A DNA stretch of 64,000 nt from Atopobiaceae bacterium (GTDB lineage: Bacteria > Actinomycetota > Coriobacteriia > Coriobacteriales > Atopobiaceae). Below the pieces are notes generated by a model. The model was given only the letters and a program-made list of their open reading frames with translations, did no database searches and was not told where the DNA came from. The translations under genes and the position numbers were made by a program. Within the stretch, counting starts at the first letter, position 1, and every line of letters begins with the position of its first letter. This document shows, piece by piece, positions 25,785-34,820 of this stretch. The stretch spans positions 51,758-115,757 of the forward strand of contig JAFWIE010000040.1 of assembly GCA_017533825.1 (NCBI GenBank). The letters run 5' to 3'.

Positions 25785-28580
25785 TCACTTCTTGCGGAAG
25801 GCGCTTGCCGTGCTTCCCGGGGCGGCACTTCCCTTGGGCACGATCTTTATCTGGATGCCTTCGAGGCGGTAAGAGAACCCTTGCGACCCTGCACTCGCAC
25901 CGTTCTTTGCCCAGCCCATCCAGCCGAAATTCTGCGCGTGCACCCGATACCACACGTCGTAGTGCTTGGCCATGTCCTTGGTGAGCCTAATCTTGATGGC
26001 TTCCAAACGCTTGGACTGACCCGTGGTGCCGCTGGTAGCGCCCCCTGACTTCCAAGAGGTCTCCCACCCGTATGTCTGTACGTGAGTCCGATACTGAATA
26101 TTGCCAGAGAATGGCAAGCTGTCTAGCTTGATCCGTATGCCCTCCAAGCGGAGCGAGCGACCCGTGGTGCCCGAGGTCGCTCCATTTGACCTCCACCCCT
26201 GCCAGCCGATCTGCTGCACATGCGTCTGGTACTTGAGCCCCTTCGCGACCGCGGTGTCGCGTTTCGCGACGGTGTTGTTATGCTTCAGTTCGGCGATGCG
26301 CTTCTCAGCCGCCTTGAGTTTGGACAGGTTCGTAACAAGTGACTTCTGCTTCGTAGTGAGCTTGTTGTAGGCGGTGCGCGCGTTTGAGACCTTGGAGGCA
26401 TGAGAAAGACGAAGATTACCGGCCGCCGGCAAAGCCTTGATCCTCTGAACGACCTCCGATGCCGCGATGACGTTTGCCGCGTTACGCACATCGGCTGCCT
26501 TCTTCTTCTGCGTGGCGTTCATGCCATCACGAGCAGCCTTGGCGGCTGCGGCAGCGTTCACTTCTCCCCAGCCGTATCCCGACGTCCAAGAGAAGCCACC
26601 CAGATTCGTTGCCGTCGCGTACAGCAACGTTACTGCGTCCGAGGGCGTCAGGCTCGGATTGGCTGCAAACTCGAGGGCAAGAACACCCGAGACTACTGGC
26701 GCCGCCATAGAGGTGCCGGTCATCGTCATGTAGTCGCCCGATGCGTCCGTGGAGAGGATGTCCGTGCCCGGAGCGGAGATGTTCTTGTCTGACTCACCTG
26801 GAGCGTTGTAGTTCGAGGTGGGAAAACGCTTGACTCCTGAGCCAGACTGCTCGAGGTTGATGACGCTCACGACCTTGCTGTGGTCACCAGGGTAGAATGG
26901 GTAGGGAACCTGGCCGGTTGTGCTTGTTTCATTCCCAGCTGCAGCCACCGTCACGATTCCCTTCGCGTACGCCTCGTCAATCCTCTTAATGAGGATAGTG
27001 TCGGAGTTGATGCTTTTCACTTTCGTTCCTATGCTCAGGTTTACGACGCGCACGTTGAGTGACTTTCGCACTGCGATGACGTGGTCGTAGGCATTGAGAA
27101 GCACTTCAGTGGAAACGAGCGTATCGTCGTCGACTACCTTCACTGGCATAACGTTAGCGTTGTACGAGACGCCCGAGATGCCCTTTCCGTTGTTCGAAAC
27201 GGCAGCAATGATGCCCGCAACATGCGTTCCGTGATTATGAAGGGATACGCTGTTCGAGACAATTGGGGTGACATTACTCTCAGAGCCACCATTTACCGCG
27301 GCGTAAGCGTTGTATGGCTCGACTATGTTTGCCTTGAGGTCGGGATGGTTCTTCTTGCAGCCATAGTCAAAGACCGCAACCGTCACCTTGTTGTTCCCCT
27401 TGGCATACGACCATGCCGTCTGAGCCTTGATGCTCTTCAACGCCCATTGGCTGCCCGACTTGGGGTCGTTGATCTTCTCGGCTTGTGCCTCCAGATCACC
27501 CTCCCCCGCTTCGCCGCTGGCCACATCCGTCGCGACGGTTTCGGACGAATCTGCTTTCGCGACCTCCTCGACAGCATCTTGATCCTCGACGGACGCGGTT
27601 TCGCTTACAGACAACGCCTCCTCGTCCTCGAACGACTCGTCGGCCTCGACCTCCATCGCAACGGACTCGTCGTCCTCATCCCCAACTACAACGTTAGTCG
27701 ACTCCTGCACGAATTCGTCGAGTTCCTCATCTTGCGCAACCGGATCCTCCTCGATGAGGTCCACGTCAAGAGCGTCCGCGTCTTCCAACCCATCTTCAAA
27801 CCCATCTGAGGACATGCCCCCTTCGGAGAAGTCCTCTTCAGAGATGTCCTCGATGGTGTCTAGAGTCACGGCGACATCATCCTGACTCGGCACAGAATCC
27901 GTGACGTCCTGGACGCGATCCAGCGCGCTGTCCTCGCTGAAATCATTCCACTCGGACATAAGCTCGTATTCATAGTTAGGCTGCGCCTCCTCCACCACGC
28001 CAGCCTCGAGCAAGTCGTTGATTGCTTTCTCGACGCTCTGTGGGCCCGCGTACGTAACGCTCACCACACCATCACTTATCTCCTTGAGCTCGACGTCACC
28101 CAAGGTTGCAGAAAGCTTCTCCGCAAGCGCGTCAAGGTCGATACCTTCGTCCGTTTGAACAAGGACCTTTTGCGGCTCATACTGCACATCTTCAGGCATG
28201 ACGAAAGCAGGGTCACCGACCTCGCTCACGAGCTCGGAAGCCTCGTCGACACCATCCTCGGTCGAGACCACCTCCTCATCAAGAGGTTCTTCCAGAAGAG
28301 GCTCGTCTTTCGTCGCGTCCTGGGTCTGCCCATCCGCCGCGTCATCGACCTTCTTTGCCTTCGACTTCGGTGCGGACGTGTCTTTCTCGCGGGACGAGGG
28401 CACGTCGCCACGCTCTTCGACGGTGGATTCGGGTGCGTCGTAGGAGGTCGTCTCGTCCGCGCGCACGTTCGCTGCGTCTGGCACCGCATGAGGGATATGG
28501 CGCAATCCGTAAGCCATCACCAATATCAGGCCCAAGGACACGAGGGCAGCTGCTATGCGTATGAAGCGTCCCTTTGTCAT
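25785..28580 (-). CDS. Surface-exposed S8 (subtilisin-like) serine peptidase with three ChW repeats
   Basis: 931 residues. An N-terminal signal/anchor (about 5-25) is followed by a 100-residue acidic spacer and an I9-like propeptide (about 135-215, ending in EEAQPNYEYEL). A second long acidic spacer covers about 215-370. The catalytic domain has Asp405 (AVFDYG), His450 (HGTHVAG) and Ser624 (GTSMAAP). A helical linker (about 690-780) leads to three C-terminal clostridial hydrophobic W repeats (each about GW..W..(N/G)G..(S/A)G..G.S.RLE.I.I). ChW repeats are thought to mediate wall or protein binding. The Asp is followed by YG rather than the usual S/T-G. Start 28580 with AAGGAGG. Confidence 0.92.
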   Translation of the reverse strand: MTKGRFIRIAAALVSLGLILVMAYGLRHIPHAVPDAANVRADETTSYDAPESTVEERGDVPSSREKDTSAPKSKAKKVDDAADGQTQDATKDEPLLEEPLDEEVVSTEDGVDEASELVSEVGDPAFVMPEDVQYEPQKVLVQTDEGIDLDALAEKLSATLGDVELKEISDGVVSVTYAGPQSVEKAINDLLEAGVVEEAQPNYEYELMSEWNDFSEDSALDRVQDVTDSVPSQDDVAVTLDTIEDISEEDFSEGGMSSDGFEDGLEDADALDVDLIEEDPVAQDEELDEFVQESTNVVVGDEDDESVAMEVEADESFEDEEALSVSETASVEDQDAVEEVAKADSSETVATDVASGEAGEGDLEAQAEKINDPKSGSQWALKSIKAQTAWSYAKGNNKVTVAVFDYGCKKNHPDLKANIVEPYNAYAAVNGGSESNVTPIVSNSVSLHNHGTHVAGIIAAVSNNGKGISGVSYNANVMPVKVVDDDTLVSTEVLLNAYDHVIAVRKSLNVRVVNLSIGTKVKSINSDTILIKRIDEAYAKGIVTVAAAGNETSTTGQVPYPFYPGDHSKVVSVINLEQSGSGVKRFPTSNYNAPGESDKNISAPGTDILSTDASGDYMTMTGTSMAAPVVSGVLALEFAANPSLTPSDAVTLLYATATNLGGFSWTSGYGWGEVNAAAAAKAARDGMNATQKKKAADVRNAANVIAASEVVQRIKALPAAGNLRLSHASKVSNARTAYNKLTTKQKSLVTNLSKLKAAEKRIAELKHNNTVAKRDTAVAKGLKYQTHVQQIGWQGWRSNGATSGTTGRSLRLEGIRIKLDSLPFSGNIQYRTHVQTYGWETSWKSGGATSGTTGQSKRLEAIKIRLTKDMAKHYDVWYRVHAQNFGWMGWAKNGASAGSQGFSYRLEGIQIKIVPKGSAAPGSTASAFRKK

Positions 28581-28684
28581 TGAATCCTCCTTTGCTTCGT
28601 CCTTTGGTTGGTGCAGTGCGTTCGCCATGCTATGCCATGCGTCGTTTGGTCACCTCGCAGGCGTAGCACTAACCACGCTGCTGC

Positions 28685-29071
28685 CTACCCCACATCGCCT
28701 GGCGCGACGTCGCGGCGCAGGTCCTTTATCTGTGAGCGGCGGCGCTTGTCATCGAGCCTTCGTCGCTGCGATGCCTTGGTGGGCTTGGTTGCGTGACGCA
28801 CTGCCGGCGGCACCGAGCGGCGCCTGAGTTCCTCTCGGATCTTTTGCAGGCATAGCTGACGATTGCGATACTGGCTGCGCGACTCTCGGCTCACCACAAC
28901 GATGCCCGTGGCCACGTGACGCATGCGCACGGCAGAATCCGTGGTGTTCACCCCCTGGCCACCGGGACCATGGGCGTGGAACACCTCGACCTCGCAGGCG
29001 CGCGCAAGCTCCTCGATTGGCATGGCTGCCAAGCGCGCGTAATCGCGATGGGTGAGACCGCATGCGTCCAC
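28685..29071 (-). CDS. Peptide chain release factor-like protein (GGQ domain, ArfB/RF-H-like)
   Basis: 128 residues. Carries the peptidyl-tRNA hydrolysis motif GPGGQGVNTTDSAVRM and a basic C-terminal tail (RRRLDDKRRRSQIKDLRR), as in class-I release factor homologues that lack the codon-recognition domains and rescue stalled ribosomes. The start is GTG at 29071, with GGGGAGG 6 bp upstream. It begins 3 bp after the mnmA stop, so it is the last gene of the nifS-mnmA operon. Confidence 0.85.
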   Translation of the reverse strand: MDACGLTHRDYARLAAMPIEELARACEVEVFHAHGPGGQGVNTTDSAVRMRHVATGIVVVSRESRSQYRNRQLCLQKIREELRRRSVPPAVRHATKPTKASQRRRLDDKRRRSQIKDLRRDVAPGDVG

Positions 29072-29074
29072 GAG

Positions 29075-30157
29075 TTACCTCCCCACGTCCCTTCGCGCCA
29101 CGATACCGCCACCTAAGCATACGATGCCATCGTACACGACCGCAGACTGGCCTGGGGCTACGGCCGGAACCGGCTCCACAAAGCGCAAAGTTACCTGTTC
29201 TGCTCCGACTTCGAGTTGCGCCTCGCGCAAAGGTCCTGTATGCCTGGTTCGCACCACGTACGCTCCCAGCGCCGGCGGCTCTCCAGAAATCCAGCGAACG
29301 TCCTCCAGAGTCAGCGTATCTGTCCACAGAGCCGGACAATCACGGTCTGCCGAGACGTACACAACGTTGCGCTCGCAATCGGTGGCGACCACATAGCGAG
29401 CTGGCCCCCCACCCAAGTTGAGACCACGCCGCTGACCAATGGTAAAGAGAAACGCGCCGTCGTGTTTCCCCAGAACGGCACCCGTCTCCCACTCGACCAC
29501 GTCGCCTGCGCGTCGCTCAAGCGCATCAAGCAAGAAGGTGCGCAACCCCACTGGCCCTACGAAGCAGATGCCGTCCGAGTCGGGCTTGTTGGCAACCTCG
29601 AGTCCACGCTCCGCGCACAGGGCGCGCACCTCCTCCTTGGTTGGAATGTCCTGCAGCGGAAACAGCACACGCTCGAATGCCTCGGCCCCCACACGCCACA
29701 AGAAGTACGTCTGGTCCTTGCGTTCACAGGCGGCACGAGCCAAGCGTGGTGCACCACCAGCTTCGGGAGGCAAGATGCGCGCGTAGTGGCCCGTGGAGAC
29801 GTAGTCCGCACCGCGCGAAAACGCCATCTGCGCGAAGGTGCCGAACTTGATGGTTTGGTTGCACATGACGTCAGGATTGGGAGTGTAACCGCGAGCGTAG
29901 GCGTCCACCACATAGTCCACAACCGTGCGTTGATAGTCCTCCTCGCAGTCCCACACCTCGAGGTCAATGCCCAAGCTCACGGCCACCCGCTCGGCGTCGG
30001 CAAGATCCTCCGCCCAAGGACAGGCAAATCCGGGAAGGTCACGCGACCAGTTGCGCATGTAGACGGCGACCACCTCGTATCCCTGCTCGACGAGGAGCGC
30101 GGCTGCCAAAGCCGAGTCCACGCCACCGCTCACGCCGACGAACACCACGCCGCCCAT
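29075..30157 (-). CDS. mnmA: tRNA-specific 2-thiouridylase MnmA
   Basis: 360 residues, family length. PP-loop SGGVDS (10-15), catalytic Cys in NPDVMCNQTIKFG, second Cys in DSDGICFVG, and the C-terminal beta-barrel. It adds sulfur to the wobble uridine (s2U34) of Lys, Glu and Gln tRNAs. The ATG overlaps the cysteine desulfurase stop by one base (TAATG), so the sulfur donor and user are translationally coupled. Confidence 0.95.
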   Translation of the reverse strand: MGGVVFVGVSGGVDSALAAALLVEQGYEVVAVYMRNWSRDLPGFACPWAEDLADAERVAVSLGIDLEVWDCEEDYQRTVVDYVVDAYARGYTPNPDVMCNQTIKFGTFAQMAFSRGADYVSTGHYARILPPEAGGAPRLARAACERKDQTYFLWRVGAEAFERVLFPLQDIPTKEEVRALCAERGLEVANKPDSDGICFVGPVGLRTFLLDALERRAGDVVEWETGAVLGKHDGAFLFTIGQRRGLNLGGGPARYVVATDCERNVVYVSADRDCPALWTDTLTLEDVRWISGEPPALGAYVVRTRHTGPLREAQLEVGAEQVTLRFVEPVPAVAPGQSAVVYDGIVCLGGGIVARRDVGR

Positions 30158-31323
30158 TACGCACGCACCTCTCTGTGGGAGCGTCCCCGCTCCTCTTCGA
30201 CTGACTTCGCTATGATTTGAATAGCATATGCGATATCCTCGTTCGTCGTAAGACGGCCCATCGAAATCCTAAGGCTGCCTTGCGCCACGTCCTCGGAAAG
30301 GCCAATCGCCTTGAGCACGTGGCTCACGCGCATCCGACTCGCCGCACATGCGCTGCCCGTCCCCACGTAGACTCCCTTGCGCTCAAGGGCAATCACGAGC
30401 CTGCGCGCCTCCACGCCCGGGAAGCTCGCATGGACAAGGCCGGGGAGACGTCGCGCGTCCTGAGAAGGCCCCGAGAAGACCACGTAGGGCACGGCTTTCC
30501 TCAGCTCCATTCGCACCAGCGCCGCGAGCTTACGCAGCCGGCGACTCTCCGCAGGACGCAAGGCCTCAGCTTGTTCGAGCGCGATGGCAAAGCCCACCGC
30601 ACCTGCCACGTTCTCGGTTCCGGAACGAAGGCCACCCTCCTGTCCGCCACCTAGGACAAGCGGACGTAGCTCCACGCCATCCGCATGCCAGAGGAGTCCG
30701 ACCTGCTTGGGCCCATACAGCTTGGCAGCCGAGAGCGTCATCATGTCGACGCCGAGCGAAGAGACGTTAACCGAGATGTGCCCCGCCGCCTGCGACGCGT
30801 CGGTATGGAGGAAGAGCGGCGTGGGATTCGCACGCTCCAAACGGCGCATGCGTTCCTCTCGCACGATGTCTCCAATGGCGCGCAGGGGCTGGATCGTCCC
30901 GATCTCTCCATTTGCGAGACTCACGCTCACCAGCTCCGCGTCACCAGCGACCGCCTCGCGCAAAGCGACAAGGTCCACGATTCCATCCTTGGCAACGTTC
31001 ACCACGCGCGCGCCATGCGCCTCCGCACAGGCGAGCACACTCTCGTGTTCGATGGCGCTGACCACCACCGGACCCGCCACCGAAGCGAAGGCGAGGTTGT
31101 TTGCCTCCGTCGCCCCCGCCGTCAGCGTCACATTGCCAGGACGCGCGCCAATGGCGTGTGCCAGACGCGCTCGGGCATCCTCGAAGGCGCGCCGAGCCGT
31201 CCGCGCTGGCGCATACGGAGCCGACGGGTTGTAGAACTGCTCGCTCCAGTACGGTGCCATCGCGTCCAGTACTTGCGTTGTCATCGGCGTCGCGGCCGCG
31301 TAATCCAGATACACCGACTTCAT
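30157..31323 (-). CDS. Cysteine desulfurase (NifS/IscS family)
   Basis: 388 residues. PLP-dependent class V aminotransferase fold: HTDASQAAGH, the PLP Lys in LSAAKLYGPKQVG, and the persulfide-forming Cys in TGSACAASR. It mobilises sulfur from cysteine; direct coupling to mnmA suggests it serves tRNA thiolation, though Fe-S assembly is also possible. First gene of the nifS-mnmA-release-factor-like operon. No iscU/sufU is nearby. Confidence 0.93.
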   Translation of the reverse strand: MKSVYLDYAAATPMTTQVLDAMAPYWSEQFYNPSAPYAPARTARRAFEDARARLAHAIGARPGNVTLTAGATEANNLAFASVAGPVVVSAIEHESVLACAEAHGARVVNVAKDGIVDLVALREAVAGDAELVSVSLANGEIGTIQPLRAIGDIVREERMRRLERANPTPLFLHTDASQAAGHISVNVSSLGVDMMTLSAAKLYGPKQVGLLWHADGVELRPLVLGGGQEGGLRSGTENVAGAVGFAIALEQAEALRPAESRRLRKLAALVRMELRKAVPYVVFSGPSQDARRLPGLVHASFPGVEARRLVIALERKGVYVGTGSACAASRMRVSHVLKAIGLSEDVAQGSLRISMGRLTTNEDIAYAIQIIAKSVEEERGRSHREVRA

Positions 31324-31422
31324 CGAGGTACCAGCTCCCTCACCACACCATCACAATTGGCTTCGACCAAACAACACCGACATCTACGGGCCTTGTCGCA
31401 AACCGATTCCTTGCTAAGCAAA

Positions 31423-31450
31423 CAGGCCAGAGGAATCATCCTCTGGCCTG
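31423..31450 (-). terminator. Terminator of tRNA-Cys
   Basis: 12-bp perfect stem (31423-31434 with 31439-31450), 4-nt loop, followed on the minus strand by TTTGCTT. Confidence 0.75.
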
Positions 31451-31459
31451 CGATCATTC

Positions 31460-31533
31460 TGGAGGCGAAGCCCGGATTCGAACCGGGGATAAAGGCTTTG
31501 CAGGCCTCTGCCTTACCACTTGGCCACTTCGCC
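31460..31533 (-). tRNA. tRNA-Cys(GCA)
   Basis: Minus-strand cloverleaf: acceptor GGCGAAG/CTTCGCC, anticodon loop CTGCAAA (anticodon GCA), T-loop GTTCGAATC, encoded CCA at 31460-31462. It lies 43 bp downstream of tRNA-Gly. Confidence 0.95.
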
Positions 31534-31540
31534 GTCTATT

Positions 31541-31565
31541 AAAAAGGCCGATTCGGAAACCGGCC
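31541..31565 (-). terminator. Small terminator-like hairpin between tRNA-Gly and tRNA-Cys
   Basis: Stem GGCCG/CGGCC (31546-31550 with 31561-31565), followed on the minus strand by five T (31541-31545). It may end tRNA-Gly transcripts or act as a processing element in a two-tRNA transcript. Confidence 0.5.
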
Positions 31566-31576
31566 GGAGAACTCAA

Positions 31577-31652
31577 TGGAGCGGGCTACGGGGTTCGAAC
31601 CCGCGACCTCAACCTTGGCAAGGTTGCGCGCTACCAACTGCGCCAAGCCCGC
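31577..31652 (-). tRNA. tRNA-Gly(GCC)
   Basis: Minus-strand cloverleaf: acceptor GCGGGCT/AGCCCGC, anticodon loop TTGCCAA between CAACC and GGTTG (anticodon GCC), T-loop GTTCGAACC, encoded CCA at 31577-31579. Confidence 0.95.
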
Positions 31653-31664
31653 GTCGCAGGTATT

Positions 31665-31693
31665 AATATAGGGGACACTCCCACAGAATGCAA
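31665..31693 (-). promoter_or_regulatory. Promoter of tRNA-Gly (and probably tRNA-Cys)
   Basis: Minus strand: -35 TTGCAT (31688-31693), 17-bp spacer, -10 TATATT (31665-31670), 12 bp before the tRNA 5' end. Confidence 0.75.
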
Positions 31694-31813
31694 GAACTTT
31701 TTTTCGAGATTTTGGAACTTTTTTCTGAGGCGTCAGGCTCGAACGCAAACCTGCAGGTAGATGGACCAATCAGCGTTTCGAGGAATCCACTGAAGGGTAG
31801 TCCAGTGGGCCCC

Positions 31814-32533
31814 TTATGAGCTCAGCTTCACCAAACGCACGAGCGTTCCCGCCCCACCGGGACGGGGCTCGATGCTCACCGAATCAACGAGCAGTCGCAT
31901 GAGCATGATGCCACGCCCTCGCTCGGAATCCGGCGCGACCTGCGCTACGCAGCCATCGAAGCCATCCCCACAATCCGTGACCTCCACGACTATGCGATCG
32001 GGATAGGCGCTCACCGTCGCCAGAATCCCAACCCCACAAGTGTGGTCCGCCGCGTTGCCCAGCGCCTCACCCACTGCCAAGGTGATATCGAAGACCTCAT
32101 CATGCGAGAACGGCATTCTCTGTGCCAGCTCCGTGATTCTCTCCCGCGCGGTCTGTAGGTCGTCCCCATTCACGGGAAGCGACGTACGCCAGAGGGGCAG
32201 CGCAGAGGGGTCGAGCGCAGGAACGTCCCCACCAGCACCCAAAGCACTCACGGGAACCAAATCAACCAGACGGGCGCGGCGCATCGCTCGCAAAACGTCC
32301 GGATTGACGTTTACCAAAGAAAGAAGCCCGTCGCGCTCCTTCATGCGACGGACCATCCCAAAGATGAGAGCCATGCCCGACGAGTCCACAAAGGACACGT
32401 CCGCCATGTTAAGCACGATGCGTTGGCTTCCCCGAGCAATGAGCGCCTCGAGCGCCTCTCTCAGCGCCGGCACCGTGCGCACAGAGAGGTCGCCAAAAAC
32501 GGGAACGAGGGCTATGTTGGTTGAACGTCGCAT
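31814..32533 (-). CDS. Fused STAS (anti-anti-sigma) and HATPase (anti-sigma kinase-like) protein
   Basis: 239 residues. Residues 1-105 form a STAS domain with the phospho-acceptor motif FVDSSGMAL, as in SpoIIAA/RsbV. Residues about 120-239 form a GHKL ATPase like SpoIIAB/RsbW, with N-box LAVGEALGNAADH, G1 VTDCGDGFD and G2 SERGRGIMLMR. These are normally separate proteins that switch partners. Here they are one chain, 91 bp downstream of a SpoIIE-type phosphatase. The start is uncertain: ATG 32533 is preferred (GGGGA upstream); an in-frame ATG at 32566 lacks a ribosome site. Confidence 0.85.
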   Translation of the reverse strand: MRRSTNIALVPVFGDLSVRTVPALREALEALIARGSQRIVLNMADVSFVDSSGMALIFGMVRRMKERDGLLSLVNVNPDVLRAMRRARLVDLVPVSALGAGGDVPALDPSALPLWRTSLPVNGDDLQTARERITELAQRMPFSHDEVFDITLAVGEALGNAADHTCGVGILATVSAYPDRIVVEVTDCGDGFDGCVAQVAPDSERGRGIMLMRLLVDSVSIEPRPGGAGTLVRLVKLSS

Positions 32534-32624
32534 AAGAGACTTATTCCCCAAGAAGCCCAAGCGCATTCAACGCACATCGCGATTTATGGCACAGAACTCA
32601 TGTTGAAGAGCACCGGCACGTCAG

Positions 32625-34811
32625 TTATGCAATTCCGTCGTAGCGCAAGGAGACGAGTGCCACGTCATCGCCGAGGTTGCCACCCGCAAATCCCTCCACG
32701 GCAGCGAGCAGCCGCTCGCATATCCCCGTGTAGCCGACCGCAGCCTCACGCACCACCGCATCGCGAAGCCCGTCCTCTCCAAAGAAGGCCCCTTCGGGAT
32801 TGCGCGCCTCCGTCGTCCCGTCGGTATAGAGCAGCAGTATGTCGCCCGAGTCCAGCTGAACCACGCCGTTACGGTACGCCATACCCTCAAACGCCCCGAC
32901 GACACCCGACTGCACCCCAAGCGTCATGAGCTCACCTGTCTCAGACCTCACCAGCAACGCGGGGGGATGACCTGCGGAGCAGTAGGTCAGCGTGCCCGTG
33001 GCCACGTCGATGATCCCGACGAAGAGCGTCGCGAACGTCTCCACTCGTGAGAAGCCCAGCAGGAAGTCGTTGAGCAGCGACACCATGCGCGCCGGCTCCA
33101 CACCTTCCCATGCATAGGCACCAAGGGCTGTCTTCACCGCCGACGAGACGGATGCCGCCTCCACCCCCTTGCCGCTCACATCGCCCATGATCGCGCACGC
33201 GCGCTGGTTGGGCAGACGAATCAGGTCGTAGAAGTCGCCCCCCACGTAGGCTTCCTCGGTCGCTGAGCAATAGAAGCTCTCTGCCGTGATGCCCTCAACG
33301 ACCTGCAACTCGTTTCTCATGCCGCGTTGCAGTGCTTGCGAAATGCGCTTGTCTCGGGTCCGGGCACGTGCACCGGCATCGATTGCACACACATCCTCCA
33401 CAAACGTATGCACAAACGACAAATCTGCCGCCTCGAAGGGGCCCAACTCCTCGGAGCGCACCAAGAGATATCCCTTGCAGCCTCCTTCCTCTGCCGAGAG
33501 CGCCACGAGCAGACCGCGCGTAGGAAGCGCGTGCTCGGCAAGCCACGTCTCGATCGACGGGTTCTTCGCCACATCTGTGATGCTCGCCGCCTGCTGCCCC
33601 AACAATGCCGGAAGATCGAACGGCACCGAGTGCCACGTGCCATCTGCCAGCTTGGCGAGCGTCGTACGTTGATGCGGGTTGCCTACCAGCCTCACACATC
33701 CGGAGCCCACACCCTGCGCCGCTAGCGCGAAGGCCTCGTCCACCAAGGCGTCCGTCGGTTCGTCTCCCGTCATGAGCTGCTCACGAAGCTGCGAGAGAAG
33801 CGCCTCCAGATGGTCTGCATGTTGCGCACGCATTGCAGCGAACGCCCCCGCCAACTGAACCGAGAGATACTCCGCGACCGCCTCGAGCAATCGCACGTCA
33901 TCGTCCGCAACGTTGTGTTCGTGCCGCCATCCGACGACGAGCATCGCGAGAGCGTGCCCGCCAAACCATACCGGACACGTGACGAAGCTCGCAAAGGGCA
34001 TCGCCTGATCCGCACCGATGACGACCGACTTGAGCGACTCCTCCTCCACAACATGCCGCTGTGAGACACTCCCCTTCCTCAGATCCTCCCGCGTGGGCCG
34101 CATCACACGCAGCCGCAGAGGTCGAGCCTCGCGCAGCGCCATCTCCGCAAGCGGATGCGAGTTCGGTATGAAGCGCAGCAGATTCGTTCCCTCAAGGTCG
34201 TCCGACACACCACGCAACCTGAAGCCATCTTCCTCAACCACATAGGCGAGCGTACCCCATGCGTCGAGCGTCTCCGAAATCTCGTCGAGGACACGCTCGA
34301 AGAGCATACCCACGTCGGGTGCGTCGAGGGTTTCCAAGACTATGCGCAACGTGCCCGAAAGACGCCGATTTGCGCGCGAGAGCTCGCCCACTAGCCGCTC
34401 GTGCTCTTGTCTGCTCGACAGCTCTGGATCGCTAGTGAACGCAATCAGAACATAGCCGCCCGCCTTATGGCGCAAGCGGTCACACCGTACGCACACCGAG
34501 ACCTGCCGTCCCTCAGACTGTCGGCACATGACCGTTGCCGTAGTACCGTCCAGCGAGAATGGCAAGCCCCTCACACCATCCTCGCGCGTCGGGGAAGCCG
34601 TCGGGAACAAGTCGCGCACGTCCATCCCCACGAGACTTCCCGCACCCGCACCAAAGAGCCGCTCCGCCTCATTGTTTGCCAGCACGATGCGTGCGCTCGC
34701 ATCAAAGACGAGCACGCCATCGCTCGTGAGGGCAAGAAACGTGGCGAGCGACCTCACCAACACGCTGGCGTCAATGCCGCCTTCGTCAGCGGCCAGAAGC
34801 TCCTCGAGCAT
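32625..34811 (-). CDS. PAS-GAF-SpoIIE serine phosphatase
   Basis: 728 residues, cytoplasmic. A PAS domain (about 20-110: TSDGVLVFDASARIVLANN) is followed by a GAF-type sensor (about 160-320), a second sensor-like segment (about 345-490), and a C-terminal PP2C/SpoIIE phosphatase (about 515-728) with GGDFYDLI, GDVSGKGVEA and LLYTDGTTEA metal-site motifs. It should dephosphorylate a STAS protein, most likely the neighbouring fusion. The ATG at 34811 (AGGTG upstream) is preferred over GTG 34820. It follows the ACT gene by 9 bp, so the three genes look like one operon. Confidence 0.9.
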   Translation of the reverse strand: MLEELLAADEGGIDASVLVRSLATFLALTSDGVLVFDASARIVLANNEAERLFGAGAGSLVGMDVRDLFPTASPTREDGVRGLPFSLDGTTATVMCRQSEGRQVSVCVRCDRLRHKAGGYVLIAFTSDPELSSRQEHERLVGELSRANRRLSGTLRIVLETLDAPDVGMLFERVLDEISETLDAWGTLAYVVEEDGFRLRGVSDDLEGTNLLRFIPNSHPLAEMALREARPLRLRVMRPTREDLRKGSVSQRHVVEEESLKSVVIGADQAMPFASFVTCPVWFGGHALAMLVVGWRHEHNVADDDVRLLEAVAEYLSVQLAGAFAAMRAQHADHLEALLSQLREQLMTGDEPTDALVDEAFALAAQGVGSGCVRLVGNPHQRTTLAKLADGTWHSVPFDLPALLGQQAASITDVAKNPSIETWLAEHALPTRGLLVALSAEEGGCKGYLLVRSEELGPFEAADLSFVHTFVEDVCAIDAGARARTRDKRISQALQRGMRNELQVVEGITAESFYCSATEEAYVGGDFYDLIRLPNQRACAIMGDVSGKGVEAASVSSAVKTALGAYAWEGVEPARMVSLLNDFLLGFSRVETFATLFVGIIDVATGTLTYCSAGHPPALLVRSETGELMTLGVQSGVVGAFEGMAYRNGVVQLDSGDILLLYTDGTTEARNPEGAFFGEDGLRDAVVREAAVGYTGICERLLAAVEGFAGGNLGDDVALVSLRYDGIA

Positions 34812-34820
34812 GTGCGTCAC

